DNA of 64,000 nucleotides from Astrocystis sublimbata. Taxonomy: Eukaryota; Ascomycota; Sordariomycetes; Xylariales; Xylariaceae. The position numbers and the translations under genes are program-made. Shown here piece after piece: positions 35,560-46,516 of the stretch (position 1 is its first letter; the number at the start of each line of letters is the position of its first letter). Where the stretch lies: the NCBI GenBank assembly GCA_022453515.1, contig JAJNNY010000003.1:558001-622000 (forward strand), written 5' to 3'. The notes under the pieces were generated by a model. The model saw only the letters and a list, made by a program, of their open reading frames with translations. It was not told the origin of the DNA and searched no databases.

Positions 35560-37759
35560 TCAGTCTCGCACGCGACATAGTCTCCCATTCTGTGAATTGG
35601 GATATCCATCAACGGCCTTGACTGCATAATCCTCACTTCCCACAGTTGTCGGGGCCCAGAATACACCCGTGGGGTCCCATTTTCGCTTGATCTGCAGCAA
35701 CTTCTCGTAATTAGCACCGAAGAACGCCTGTTGCCAATTGGGCTCCCCTGGGTCACCCTCGTTCATGTAGGAACCTGCGCTAGGCGATACATCCCGGAGC
35801 AAGCTCATGTAACCCTGCATTAAAGAGTCTCTCTCGATAGCCTGCTTTGCAGTGAGTCCATCGGGCTGCACGTCCATCAGCATAGCGTGCATGCGATTTT
35901 TCCGCCAAGCTGGGTTCACTGCGCTGTCGCTGCCTGGGTACTGCAGCCCCGAGATCAGTTATAGTCAATCAGTTATAGTCAGGCTTGGTAGCGGTTCTAC
36001 GTGTAAAGCACTTCAAAAAAACCAGAGGGATTTTGGCGATTTGACTTACACCTGCCACCTTCTCGGTTGGTGATGTGAGTGTACCGTGAAAATGGAAATC
36101 ATTTTTGTACCCCCCTTCAACAGCCGTCCGGATGGCCTTCATAGTCTGATTGAAGAGACTGTCGTCCTCCCAGTTCTCTCGAGGTAGCAAGCGTGACCTA
36201 TACCTAGTGTTGACTGGCCTATCGCCAGTGCCACCACGTTGTGAGCCATATGGTCTAGCCGAGTTTATCGTTGGGTTAGCGACATTGATGCCGACTCGAT
36301 TCAGTGTGTTGTATAACGGTTGCATAAGATCGAAGGCAGCGCTAGGCGACATGCCTGGAAACGAGCTGCTGGTCGTGAAGCGATAGGTGTTGTTTTCCAT
36401 CGGGTAGATGTAACTGAACCCGTAGCCCCCAGCGTCTAGAATATTGGAAGAAAACCGGTAGTATGAGCTGACCCCCTCCCAGAATGTCTTTTTACCAAAA
36501 TGGAGTCAATAATTTGCCCTTTATAGTAAATAAACTGCTCGTGAAGCGGGGGTTTGCGGGTGTCTCAGGAGCATAGATAGCTGTTAAGGTAATTCATGCT
36601 TCCGAGCCTTGCCAGCAGAGGGAATAGAAAAAGTCTGTGTACTGACCTCAACATCGCTTAGGCCACCCATAGATGGACCGCTAGAAGTCGTAAGACTGAG
36701 TGACGACGAAGATATGCTGATAGGTGGGTATGCTTTCATGACGACGGATATAAGAACTCCGTAGGTAGCTGTCTATCCATCAGCTGCTAGTCACGATCTC
36801 TCCTTAACTTGGGAGTGCGACTCACCTCCGCCTCCGCCTCTCATTGCCCAGAAGAGATCTTGGTTCATGAGAGGATTAGCAGTCACCAGATTCCCGTCAG
36901 CCGTAACAACTTCGAGCGAGAGAGCTTGATCGGCCCCTAGTCCAAAAGTCGAGGTGACGGTGCTATGCCCGCCAGAGCTTAACCATCCACCGGTTCCCCC
37001 AACTGTGTTGCACCCAGCTGCGACGACGGTGATATTGTTAGCTGCCATCAAATTTGAAACTTCCCAGGCTTCGACACCTGAACCGATACGAACAGCCATT
37101 CCATTGTACTGGCCAATGTTATATGACGGAATAAATTCAGCGCTTTTCAGATAGTGTGTCCATACACTAAGTGATCCTGCGCCTACTGACCTTCCTCCAA
37201 AATCGTGCCCCGTGTTCCTGTTGTTGTTAGATCAGCATTACAACAGATATGCATTCGCAGTAGATGGGACAAACTTGATCACTAGTCGAATGTTATTGTC
37301 TTTGGCAAACCTCACCGCCGATTGAACGTGCTCCGCAGTTGTCGCGTTAACTACGTATTCGGGGAAACCACCTCTGGTACAATTTCCAGTAGGCGAAAGA
37401 GTAGCTACGCAAGAACTGCCTTGAGTCCACTGCGCCAGCTCAGTAAGGGGGTCATCGAGCCAGAAACTAGTCGAAGAAGTACCGCTAACAAGGAACTGGC
37501 ATCGTGTCTCATCGTAGTCCGGACCGGGATAACAAGGAGCAGCCGCTGGCTTGGGCCTCAGTAAAACACCACCGATAGATGCGTTCAAACGTTGCCACTC
37601 GCTAAAATACGGCCACTCCGCGTCACCTGGAAAGTTTTTGCATTCTCCGTTAGCACGACTGGATGCCCGAGCTGTGAGACGGGTGGGACTTTTGCGTGGT
37701 ACATCGCCTCTGACACTGTAGACCAGGCATAGAACAAGAAGATAACGCAATGTATACAT
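35560..37759 (-). CDS. Secreted BBE-type FAD-linked oxidoreductase
   Basis: Exons 37759-37275, 37217-36826, 36768-36647, 36487-36050 and 35940-35560 give 605 residues. These enzymes oxidise alcohols, sugars or secondary metabolites with covalent FAD and O2. A signal peptide (MYTLRYLLVLCLVYSVRG) is followed by the FAD PCMH domain with LVIKNTGHDFGGRS (His about 166) and AAGCNTVGGTGGW (Cys about 231). These are the two positions that can bind FAD covalently in this family, so bicovalent FAD is likely. RGGGGATYGV spans intron 2. The BBE C-terminal motif is present: NWQQAFFGANYEKLLQIK and WDPTGVFWA. Intron 3 (159 bp) is an introner-like element; its removal joins GGLSDVE to TFWEGVSSYY. Intron 4 contains a 14-bp tandem duplication. 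The substrate is unknown. It lies between two genes with PTS1-like ends but is itself predicted to be secreted. Confidence 0.88.
35954..35981. repeat. 14-bp tandem duplication inside intron 4 of the BBE gene
   Basis: ATCAGTTATAGTCA occurs twice in direct tandem, entirely inside the intron 35941-36049, so it does not affect the coding sequence. Confidence 0.9.
36488..36646 (-). mobile_element. Introner-like element copy B (intron 3 of the BBE gene)
   Basis: Read on the minus strand it begins GTCAGT and ends AAAAAG. Its core (36625 down to 36536) matches copy A in 74 of 90 ungapped positions and starts at the same 21-base offset from the donor. Matching words continue downstream (GTTTATTTAC; AATTATTGAC). 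The hairpin arms CTCGGAAGCA and TGCTCCTGAG keep eight pairs, one G-U and one mismatch; a G-U in copy A has become A-U here. The AAAAAG acceptor is unusual, but it is the one that restores the reading frame and the expected protein. Confidence 0.8.
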
Positions 37760-38994
37760 GGTTGACCAATACTAATGAGCTGTCTCGGTCGCGCTGACAG
37801 GTTAGATGACTTGCACGAGATTCGTGATAGTACCCTACCTCGGCGAGCAATATGATGAGTTATATATCCACGCCAAGTACTCAGCTACGGCATTACCTCA
37901 ATCGGTTGGAAGCCACTTAACTGAACAAACATGATCTGAGCCACCGCATTAGTAATGGATTGCAAATGCTTGTGGAGTGCCATCCAGATCCGTCAACATT
38001 CGAGGAAGATACGGACTGGTGGTAATATAGCATAGCAGGCTAACTCGTCAGTATGGGAATAAAGGAGATTCCAGTGTCATCGCAATGATAGGGAAATCAA
38101 CCCTCAAGGAAGGTGACATTGACGTAACTCTTACCACAGCTCGACCCTGTATCCTCCGTTGGGGTCTTTGGCTAGACCATCCTCTCGGTACTGGCATATA
38201 TACTCAGCTCGTTCGCAATGACCAATGAGGAAATGGGAATCCCTTTAGCCTAATAGACGCCGCGAGATAACCACACATTGTTGCCTGATGTAGAAAATGA
38301 CGCCCAAGGCTGAGAATTGGAGAAAGATTTGTGCGGGTTTGGCTGACAAAGCACTACAGACTCAAGAAGCCGTGCCTCGCAACAATGCGACTGATGCATT
38401 CGTTATAAGCACTTCTTACCAGCTGGGGGTATTGAAACATGCAGAAGAGCTCATGCTGCGATTTAGAACAAGTCCCAGTGCGATCTGATAACGTTGTGTA
38501 TGGGGGATCGCATGCGCCATCCGTGGGGTATATTGTCGCAGTTTAGATAAAATTGTTGGAATCTCGACCTGTAGTCGCCCAGGTCTGATTGATCACCGTC
38601 AGCTAAAAGGCCTTGCTAGTGGCATATTGTACATGTACAGCACCTGGAGGGAAAATAAACGAGTACAGGCAGGCGTCTGCGTGTTATACATGGGCAGCCT
38701 AGCTATCGTACCTTACCTTATATTATCAATCCTGCCTACCTATGAAAGCATGGTTATCGTATCTATACACAGTATATACTTTTATGATCCTTAAGTAGGT
38801 TGTAGGTAGGTATGTACCAATCGTAACAATGCTGGGGCGTTGGCTGATGCTCTGTGAAGTGGAAAAGAAAATGGATAAAATCACCACAGCATGATGCTCA
38901 TATTGTATGGTACAATGAGAGCACAAGTCAAACAGAACCACTTCGTAATAAACAGCAACCAATGGATATGATAAATATTCCCCATTTTTGTATT
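37760..38994. other. Intergenic, no gene supported
   Basis: Upstream region of the BBE gene and 3' flank of the kinase gene. A 63-codon frame at 38297-38488 has an ATG and looks mildly coding, but has no identifiable family. An AGGTAGGT word lies near 38805. Confidence 0.5.
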
Positions 38995-40107
38995 CTACAG
39001 CTTCGATTTGGTTGTCGATTTGGTTTTGGCCTTCTCCTGCTCCACAAGAGACCACGCAAGCTCTCCTAGGGGTTTAAAGGACTCCGCGTATTTCTGAGCC
39101 TCCGCACTACTCGCCTGCCGCGTCGCAAACCTCGCGGCTATACCCTGGGAGATAGCCGATAATCTGAAAACCGCAAATGCCAGAGCCCAGTGAATTTCCG
39201 GCAGAGGGTCCCAGCCTGCGGTTTCCTTATACCATCCAAGGACGACATCCGGGATCGGAAGACCGGGAGTGGCGCCAGGTAAGAAAGCAGTAGCGGTGGG
39301 GGTATGGGAGCTGGTTGCTTCGTGCGTATAGAATGGCAAGAGAAGGTTTCCGAGGTCTGATAGCGGGTGGCCCACTGTGCTCATCTCCCAGTCTAATAAG
39401 CCGAGGACGCGGGTTTCGGTCTTATGGAAGACCATGTTGTCGAGTTTATAGTCCCCATGCACCAGTGTCGCGCGATGTTGAGGCTGGAGGGCCTTGTCTG
39501 CGAAGAACCGCAGCAGTTCATCGAAGTGGGGGATCTGGCCCACGGACTCTTTCGTGTCGACATCAACGGTGTTTGACTGGGCGGTACAGATTTGCTTCCA
39601 CGTTGCCAATTGACGGTCGTAGAACCCGTCGCTTTTGCCGTACGATTCTAGACCGAGCTTCCGGAAGTCCACGCTATGAAATCTGGCTAACGTCTGGACT
39701 GCGGCACGCCAGAGGTTCGTTCGCTCCTCCGCTGGTACGTTCGGGATAGACAAATCCTCAAAGATACGGCCGTCCAGGAATTCCATAACATAAAACGGCG
39801 TGCCTACGACGGAGGCGTCCTCGCAGAGGCAGTATGCTATGGGCACAGGCACGTCTGTGGGACCAAGTGCTGCGATAATGCGGAATTCGCGCTCGACTTT
39901 GTGCGCAGCCTTGGAGAGCAATTTCCCGGGCGGCTTCTTGCGCATGACATAATGCTTGTTATCGGCCGAAGTCAATTTATATGTAGGGTTCGACTGCCCG
40001 AAGCCAAACTGCTTCACGTCCAACGGCACAGTGATCTCAGGCACATGCTGAGTGAGGTATTGCTCGAGTGCCTTGACGTCGATTGGCTGTCTGACGCGTC
40101 CCGCCAT
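38995..40107 (-). CDS. APH-fold phosphotransferase (ACAD10 N-terminal-like) ending in SKL
   Basis: A single exon encodes 370 residues. This is the aminoglycoside-phosphotransferase fold found in fungi as a stand-alone protein and in animals in the kinase domain of ACAD10/11, which phosphorylates hydroxyacyl-CoA for beta-oxidation. Start: MAGRVRQPIDVKALEQYL, then QFGFGQSNPTYKL (glycine-rich nucleotide loop), YVMRKKPPGKLL (ATP-binding lysine region), LVHGDYKLDNMVFH (Brenner catalytic loop, about 214-227) and LGLLDWEMSTVGHPLSDLG (metal-binding Asp). The C-terminus TTKSKL is a canonical PTS1, so a peroxisomal site is predicted. Size and motif order are normal. With the nearby AtuA-like gene it suggests a role in peroxisomal breakdown of an unusual fatty or terpenoid acid. 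Antibiotic resistance is not implied. Confidence 0.92.
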   Translation of the reverse strand: MAGRVRQPIDVKALEQYLTQHVPEITVPLDVKQFGFGQSNPTYKLTSADNKHYVMRKKPPGKLLSKAAHKVEREFRIIAALGPTDVPVPIAYCLCEDASVVGTPFYVMEFLDGRIFEDLSIPNVPAEERTNLWRAAVQTLARFHSVDFRKLGLESYGKSDGFYDRQLATWKQICTAQSNTVDVDTKESVGQIPHFDELLRFFADKALQPQHRATLVHGDYKLDNMVFHKTETRVLGLLDWEMSTVGHPLSDLGNLLLPFYTHEATSSHTPTATAFLPGATPGLPIPDVVLGWYKETAGWDPLPEIHWALAFAVFRLSAISQGIAARFATRQASSAEAQKYAESFKPLGELAWSLVEQEKAKTKSTTKSKL

Positions 40108-41689
40108 GGTCGATAAGTGTCAACACACTCAAAAGAGCTCCTAGATGGACTTTGGAGGATTCGTGTGTTAAAGCTTGGACGTTGAGCTCCTTTGGTTCGC
40201 AACCGGCTATGTATAATATCGTTGTGTCGTGAGCTGCAGCTGTGCAGGTGCTGTAAGTAGATGTAGAACCTTGGAGGCTTGATGATTGATTGACCCATGA
40301 ACCCTGTTCGCGAAAGAGCCGAGGTACGTTGCTTGTACTCAGTAGGGCCAACCTTATAGCTCGGCTCCATCTGGTCATGTTGATAGGTCAGTTATTGGAG
40401 CTGGCGGAGCCGAATCGACCCAATGCGGGGGCACCTCGCGAGATCTGGGGGGCTGGGGTACCTACTACTACAGGTATGTAAGTACCGTATTTGTTGTGCT
40501 TCGCGTTCTTCTCCATCTCAACAAGACACTATTTATTACTTCAACCCAGATTCTTCCAGATGTTTTGATAATTTTTATTGAGATTCCAAATTATGGAGTA
40601 CTGTATCCGAGTATGCGATTAAAGCTCAACTACTTGCACTAGTAAGCAAAAGGTTACCTGTTGTGTGCTCTGGTACACTGAAGCCAACCATCGATGTTTC
40701 GACAACCACCGTAACTTCAATGTTCTTGGATGCCGTGGATTGAACTGCAACGAGTTGCCGTTGCCTAGGCAGGACCTTTTCCCAGATAGGACCCAGGAGT
40801 CTGCAGAAACTTGGATGGGTTCTATATTGGCATTCAAATGATCGCCAATCATGCTGGTTGTCTGTCACGGGACCTTGTCATCAGCTGGTGGATGTTCTGA
40901 CCCATCGAACTGGCACGCGCTTTATCATCCAGCCAGCCCTCTGCGCACCATATATTGGTAATTGACTCAGCAGCAAGCTTGCGACGGACAGTAATCTAAC
41001 ACCGCGATGTGGTAAAATTATGATGACAAGGTCAGGACCCCGTGATGATGGTCGCTCCTGTAAGTCTGTGTAAAACCGAAAGCGTGCGGCCTGGAAGTCA
41101 GGGGCGATGAGTTGTTGTTATCCAAAGGTTGGCCACCGCATCGATGTCTTCGTTTGCTACACGACCTGTCTGCTATCTACAGACCGCAAAGTGGTGAAGG
41201 CCCAAGGGTATCTCGATGATAACGCAGCATTGAGACCTCCTAGAGTGAGGGCGAGTGAGTCAGTCATGAAATGCCCTGAGAGAGATGCCTCTCTCAGTAG
41301 AATTTTCGAGATATGTATTGGGACGTGGTCAAAGATGTCCAATTTTCATGGAGACAGCGTACCTAATGAGAATGAGAGGCCAAATTGGCCAATTGGTCCT
41401 ATCTTACTTGGATGAGATACCTACCTAGGTAAGTCCCTACCAGAGACCCGGTGCTTGCTGACTTGATACGGATATCTGCATATAACTGTTGAATGCATCA
41501 TGGATGCTGGGCCGCCACAGAATACTACTGTCACATTAGCATTCTCGAGAACGCGGAACACACTCATTCTTCAGTCCAACAATTAGCCCAACAATTAGTG
41601 TAACTACCTACCGACCTAGGTACATGTAGTCATTGGATGTTGTACCCTCTCTAATTGAGATCCGTAAAATCTCGACATCAACCGCAAGC
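40108..41689. other. Intergenic between divergent genes
   Basis: Shared upstream region of the kinase gene (minus) and the FHA gene (plus). It contains short ACCTACCT/TAGGTA-rich words near 40450 and 41421. A frame at 40626-40868 (minus, 80 residues) starts with ATG but has no motif and is not called. Confidence 0.5.
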
Positions 41690-42628
41690 ATGGGTTCCGA
41701 TACGTCGCCTTCGAGCCACACACACCGTCGCGACGTTTCGAACGAGCGCCACGCGCGACACAAGAGCAGCCGACTCTCTCACCGCGATGACCCCGATAGC
41801 CAAGCGGGAGCCAGCCGACGCCGTTCAAGGGAAAGATCCAGCGAGAGGAGGCACAGACGGCGGTCGCGATCCCCCAAGGACACATACAGACGTGGGTCGC
41901 GTTCGAGAGACCGTCGACCGCACAACGAGAGGGAACACAGAAGGAAAAGATCACGCGACAATGGAACACCGAGGCACAACGACAGAGACTTCCGCAGCCG
42001 TCGCGCACGCGACAACGACCGCGACAACGACAACGACGACCAAGACAACGGCGGCAAACAGGTTGTAAGGCGTAGCGGGCCATTGCCATCTCAGGCCGAC
42101 TCGTTCGCAATCACAAACGGGGAAGAGCCTCCCAAACCCAAAGAGAAGCCCAACTACGGCAACTCCGGCGCTCTTGCTGCCGCTTCGAACTCAATTGCAC
42201 AGACAGACGGTTCAACGATCGTGCTGAAATATCACGAGCCCCCAGAAGCCCGCAAGCCTTCGCCCAAGGACCAATGGAAGCTGTTCGTTTTCAAAGGGGA
42301 GGACGTCGTCGACACTGTCCCGCTCAGTAACCGCAGTTGCTGGCTAGTCGGTCGGGACATGGCTGTGGTCGATATGGCGGCTGAACATCCGAGTGTGAGC
42401 AAGCAACATGCCGTGATTCAGTTCCGCTACATTGAGAAACGTAACGAATACGGCGACAAGCTTGGTAAAGTCAAGCCGTACCTGCTCGACCTCGAGAGCG
42501 CAAACGGCACCTCACTCAATTCGAAGGCGGTACCACAAAGTCGATATCTTGAGCTTCGTGAGAAGGACATGATACAGTTTGGCCAGAGCACTAGGGAATA
42601 CGTATTGATGCTTGCACGAAACACTTGA
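41690..42628 (+). CDS. FHA-domain splicing factor, SNIP1/Pml1-like
   Basis: A single exon of 312 residues, starting at the first in-frame ATG (41690). Yeast Pml1 and human SNIP1 are FHA subunits of the RES pre-mRNA retention and splicing complex, and plant DAWDLE is a relative. The first 120 residues are rich in Arg, Ser, His and Asp with RS/RD runs (RRRSRERSSERRHRRRSRS), typical of splicing proteins and of SNIP1. The FHA domain occupies about 205-310: WLVGRDMAVVDMAAEHPSVS, KQHAVIQFRY, then LLDLESANGTSLN. These supply the phosphothreonine-binding Arg, Ser, His and Asn. Length and layout match SNIP1 homologues. The repetitive N-terminus creates long shadow frames on both strands. Family assignment is strong; RES membership is inferred. 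Confidence 0.9.
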   Translation: MGSDTSPSSHTHRRDVSNERHARHKSSRLSHRDDPDSQAGASRRRSRERSSERRHRRRSRSPKDTYRRGSRSRDRRPHNEREHRRKRSRDNGTPRHNDRDFRSRRARDNDRDNDNDDQDNGGKQVVRRSGPLPSQADSFAITNGEEPPKPKEKPNYGNSGALAAASNSIAQTDGSTIVLKYHEPPEARKPSPKDQWKLFVFKGEDVVDTVPLSNRSCWLVGRDMAVVDMAAEHPSVSKQHAVIQFRYIEKRNEYGDKLGKVKPYLLDLESANGTSLNSKAVPQSRYLELREKDMIQFGQSTREYVLMLARNT

Positions 42629-45621
42629 GCTTGCAAGCATTTTCTGGGCTTCGCTTTTGCTACCAAACCATCATGGAGCTGCATGCAAATTCACCTTACC
42701 GCTGACATATCACGGAGAGACGTTTCCCGTTTTTGGAAGGAACCTTCGTGCCGACCACACGCCGCTGCAGGGAATTGACCTTAGGTTCAGCACCACAACC
42801 AGTCCAGCCCTTTCGTCTGCTGTGCGTGTTATGTGATACGGCCCGACCAAGATCAAGGCTATCATCGGTATGACTCAGTGGGGCTGTGTCTCAGGGCTCG
42901 CCAGTTGAGTGATTCTATTCGTCTGGGCTCGGTTCTTCGTAGGTTTGCTGCTTTAAGATATCCCCAACCCTTATTCTGCGCGGGCACCCGGAACTAACGC
43001 CCACTGCGCTTCAATGTCCAGTATAAATTGTGATCTCGAAGGTCATCGTACCGGTTGCAGGCCTTGCCGTAGTGTTTGCCACCGCCCACTCTGATGGCCG
43101 TGCTTGGCCATATCAGTGGTATTCATCGAATACGCCCATGTTTGACATGTGATGGCAGTCAACAGTTCCTGCATGGGTGTGGGGGTTACATACTACGCTG
43201 TTTTATGGTTTGTGACGAAGTAGAAGCACTGGTTGGTCCAATCCTTAACCTCCATCAACTACCGCTGCGCCCTCATGTCCATCAAGTGCTCTGCACCGCC
43301 TGCTGGAACTAGAACATCCGATCGGGAGAGTTCTACAGGTGGTCCCGGATGGCGTCGTCAAGGAACGGCAAAAGAAGGAACCCACTAGCCATATTGTACG
43401 TACTAGCGATTCCAGATAGGACAGTGTGGATGCGACTATCACGGCTCACTATTAGAAACCAGGCAGACCCAGTCTTCCGCGTTCAAGTGATATGTCACGT
43501 ACCTATACTGCGCTCTGATATCACGAGCTAAAGACAACATCTTGACAAACAGTATTTCAATCAAGTCCACCAGTACGCTCACGAGCTTCATCCAATATTC
43601 AATCCAAACCGGACATTAGTTTGAACATGATCAAGAGTTTCGGGATTACGATGTATTGCTGCTACAATACCTAGGTACTTGGCTCGCTTGGCTCGTCTGG
43701 TAGATGATGGATTGATGCGAATCTACTGCAGCCTGGCGAGCCTGCTAAGATCTGACAGGTACGGCCACCCACCGGGCTGCATATAACGCGCAGAGCCAGG
43801 ATTCCCCGGCATTTGTTCCCGCTTTGCATGACTGCCACGCTAGTTGACACTAGCACGCCTCACAAGCCAATGGTATACAGCAGACGGGCACTCATCGTAT
43901 TTGAATGTGCCAAACCGTGACGATGACTGTATGAGGTGTGCCTAGTGTGCCTTACATGGCTGGATGACATTGCTCGATGTGATGAACGCGTTTACCGAAG
44001 GTTGGAACGGAACACCGAGCTACACGCGGCTCAGCCGGCCTTAATACGATTTCTGAGAATCACGACGTCTTGCCGGTGGTTCAAGCTCGAAGAGTGGAGT
44101 AGCAATGGGACTCTACGAATGGTCCAACGCTGTGATAGTGGGACTTGCATCATCTTGTTGCGGCCGCTATTCTCTCCTCAAGACTCAGATCTTTGTCTTC
44201 AACGATGGGCATTACGTGCTCACTGAGTTCGGCTGCCGGTACTAGTTACACATGAAACATCTCGATAGCTGCGATTCGACAGATCAGCCCAGCTGGGGAC
44301 TAGGCAGCGGCTGAGGCGCATGAGCGGGAGTTAGGCGGGAGGCCACGGTCAACGGAACGTCCAATTACGTATGCCTACTATGGGAGTTCATGCCGGGCCT
44401 AAACTAACCTGGCTTGAGCCGGCCTCTTCACAACTACATAGGTACTCAGACTTGCTTGCCTAGTCTTAGAGCAAACGCCGAGAGAGCGAAGGACTTTGCT
44501 CGCCCAGGGCGGATTCACAGGGTTGGCTGTGTAGACATACGATATGTCTCAGTGTCCAGCTCCTGTTTGTACCGAGATACGACTCAATGGTGTGGTGAGA
44601 TGCCAAAGTTTGGGAGATGTCATCACAACTTATCACCAACTTTCACATGCTCTTAGTGTCTGCTTAATCGACATTGGCTAAACTGCCCACAGGAACGATG
44701 TGATAGTGTAAGTAGGGACCGTACCTCAAGTAGGTCAGGTTCAGACGGCAGGCTTCGGCATATTTACGTGGAGGTGGATAACATCAAGACGAAAATCAAG
44801 CACCGCCATGGCGTTTTGAAACAAGTGATCCATTAGAACATCCCGATTTAGACACACTACATATTATCAGATTTATGGGATACCCATGCCGGCTAGTCTT
44901 ATTCCAACAATGAGATGTGGCGTTGCTTGGTGATGCCTGATGGTGTGTGAGGGGAGGAGCAAGGATGGTGTAGATGGTGTAGGTGGTGGGTAGTGGTGTG
45001 CCTCGTGTGTGTGTGCGTGTGTGTGCTCGCGGAGGATGGACCTCCAGAAGACAGCTGAGTCGCAAGAAGGGCAGCCAGCAATGGTTTTGCCTCACACAAA
45101 ATGAAGTCAAAGTCGCAGACGGACACATCACGGCTTGTTTCGATCTTTAACATATAGAGTAATATACCTACATATACAATGCAGTAGATCACTCGCAATG
45201 GCCCCCATTGGTCAAGAAATCAACAGGAGAGTCGAGAGTTAAGGTTAACTACACACTGCCGGCATGCGGCTGCAACGTGCTGCTGGCGCTTGAGTTCATC
45301 GCGCAGGTGACCCCTTGCGTCGCCCAGTTGCGCCTGTGGTAAGTTGCGTCGTTTTGCAGATTTCTTACCTCGTTGGGTAAGTGCTGTGCAGGTACGGACC
45401 GTGCCCTGTTCGGAGCAAGGAGCAGAACTGAGATTCTCCAGAGAGGGACCTACCGCAAGAGGTTTAGTTAGCAGGGGTGTAAGCCCCAGAGCAGGGGGCA
45501 TCGTGACCTACCCAGAAATCGACTAGCCACATCGCGCTTAGATCGCTGCCTGCAGGTGGCTCAGCGAGCTCTGTGTGACACACCCTTGACTGGAGACGCC
45601 TTCCTCGATCTTGTACCTCTC

Positions 45622-45648
45622 CTCACCCTCCTCACCCTCCTCACCCTC
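45622..45648. repeat. CTCACCCTC tandem repeat
   Basis: Three perfect tandem copies of the 9-bp unit, plus flanking partial units. Confidence 0.85.
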
Positions 45649-45773
45649 CTCTGCCGCTATGCACCATCCTGCACCATCACAGGGCCATGGGCCAACCCTG
45701 CGCACTGCAGCGAGGGCGGAGAGCGCACAAGAGCGCAAGCTTCTGCCTAGGCCCGGTGAGAAAGGACCAGAAG

Positions 45774-45811
45774 ACAGGACAGGACAGGACAGGACAGGAC
45801 AGGACAGGACC
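45774..45811. repeat. (ACAGG)7 pentanucleotide microsatellite
   Basis: Seven perfect ACAGG units plus a partial one. The repeat produces open frames in several phases, which are not genes. Confidence 0.95.
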
Positions 45812-46516
45812 AGGAGACGCAAAGTCACATCCGTTCTCCACCACCACCATCTTCGCAGACCCTGCGTCGCCTGCGGCCCATGGACGGACAAGGACGGCCG
45901 CCTACCCCGTGATGGTGGCGTCTCTGATCTGCCCTCCCACTCCTCCCACTCCTGCCACTGCTGCCCCCCCTCTGGCAACTCTGCACCGCGTTGTACTACG
46001 CGCTGTTTCTCCTCTTCCGGCGCCCGATGTGACATGTTTCTCTGCCATCATACCCACCGTTGTTGCTTCGTGCTTCGAGTTTATGACTGTTTTGTCAAGT
46101 GAATCACCGAGCCCTGTCAAGCCTGTCTCTCTGAGTGTCTCTCTCGACATCTATCCCGGATCCCTCTCTCCCGGCTCGTCTCGTCTCGTCTAGCCGCGGC
46201 TCATGGAGCACCTACATTCACGTCCATGGAAACCCTCTCGTAGCTGCAATCTGATCAACTTGCTCGCGTCTGCGTACTCGCGCAACCTGCCGCATCTCCC
46301 GCCCTGAAACTACCACGCCGCCGCGTATTGGGCTTGCCGCCGCTACGTCACAGGGATTCTCCGGTCCCAAACCCTTGCTGCTTATAAGAGTGGCCTGGCC
46401 ACCTCGTAGTTGTACATACCAATACTACATTTGACTTCTACTACCTCCCGCTTTCAAGACGAACGTGAGCGCAGGATCCAGCTCGTCTTGCGCCTCGTCT
46501 ACAAGTATATCAAAGC

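Larger units (their letters stand above)
42629..46516. other. Gene-poor interval of 3.9 kb
   Basis: Several short frames on both strands, none with a recognisable domain. The right third (45.2-46.2 kb) is C/T-rich with two simple tandem repeats and imperfect GT runs near 45010-45025. The final bases are the promoter of the NLR-like gene, with a TATAAG near 46383. Confidence 0.5.

Noticed and set aside
38297..38488. A 63-codon frame starting with ATG; briefly considered as an amidase N-terminus
   Set aside because: The resemblance is limited to a few residues and no downstream amidase signature (Gly/Ser-rich motif) exists nearby.
45556..46193. Overlapping plus-strand frames of 160-170 codons before the NLR-like gene
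   Set aside because: They run through simple repeats (CTCACCCTC, ACAGG), are open in several phases at once, and have no domain; repeat composition explains them.
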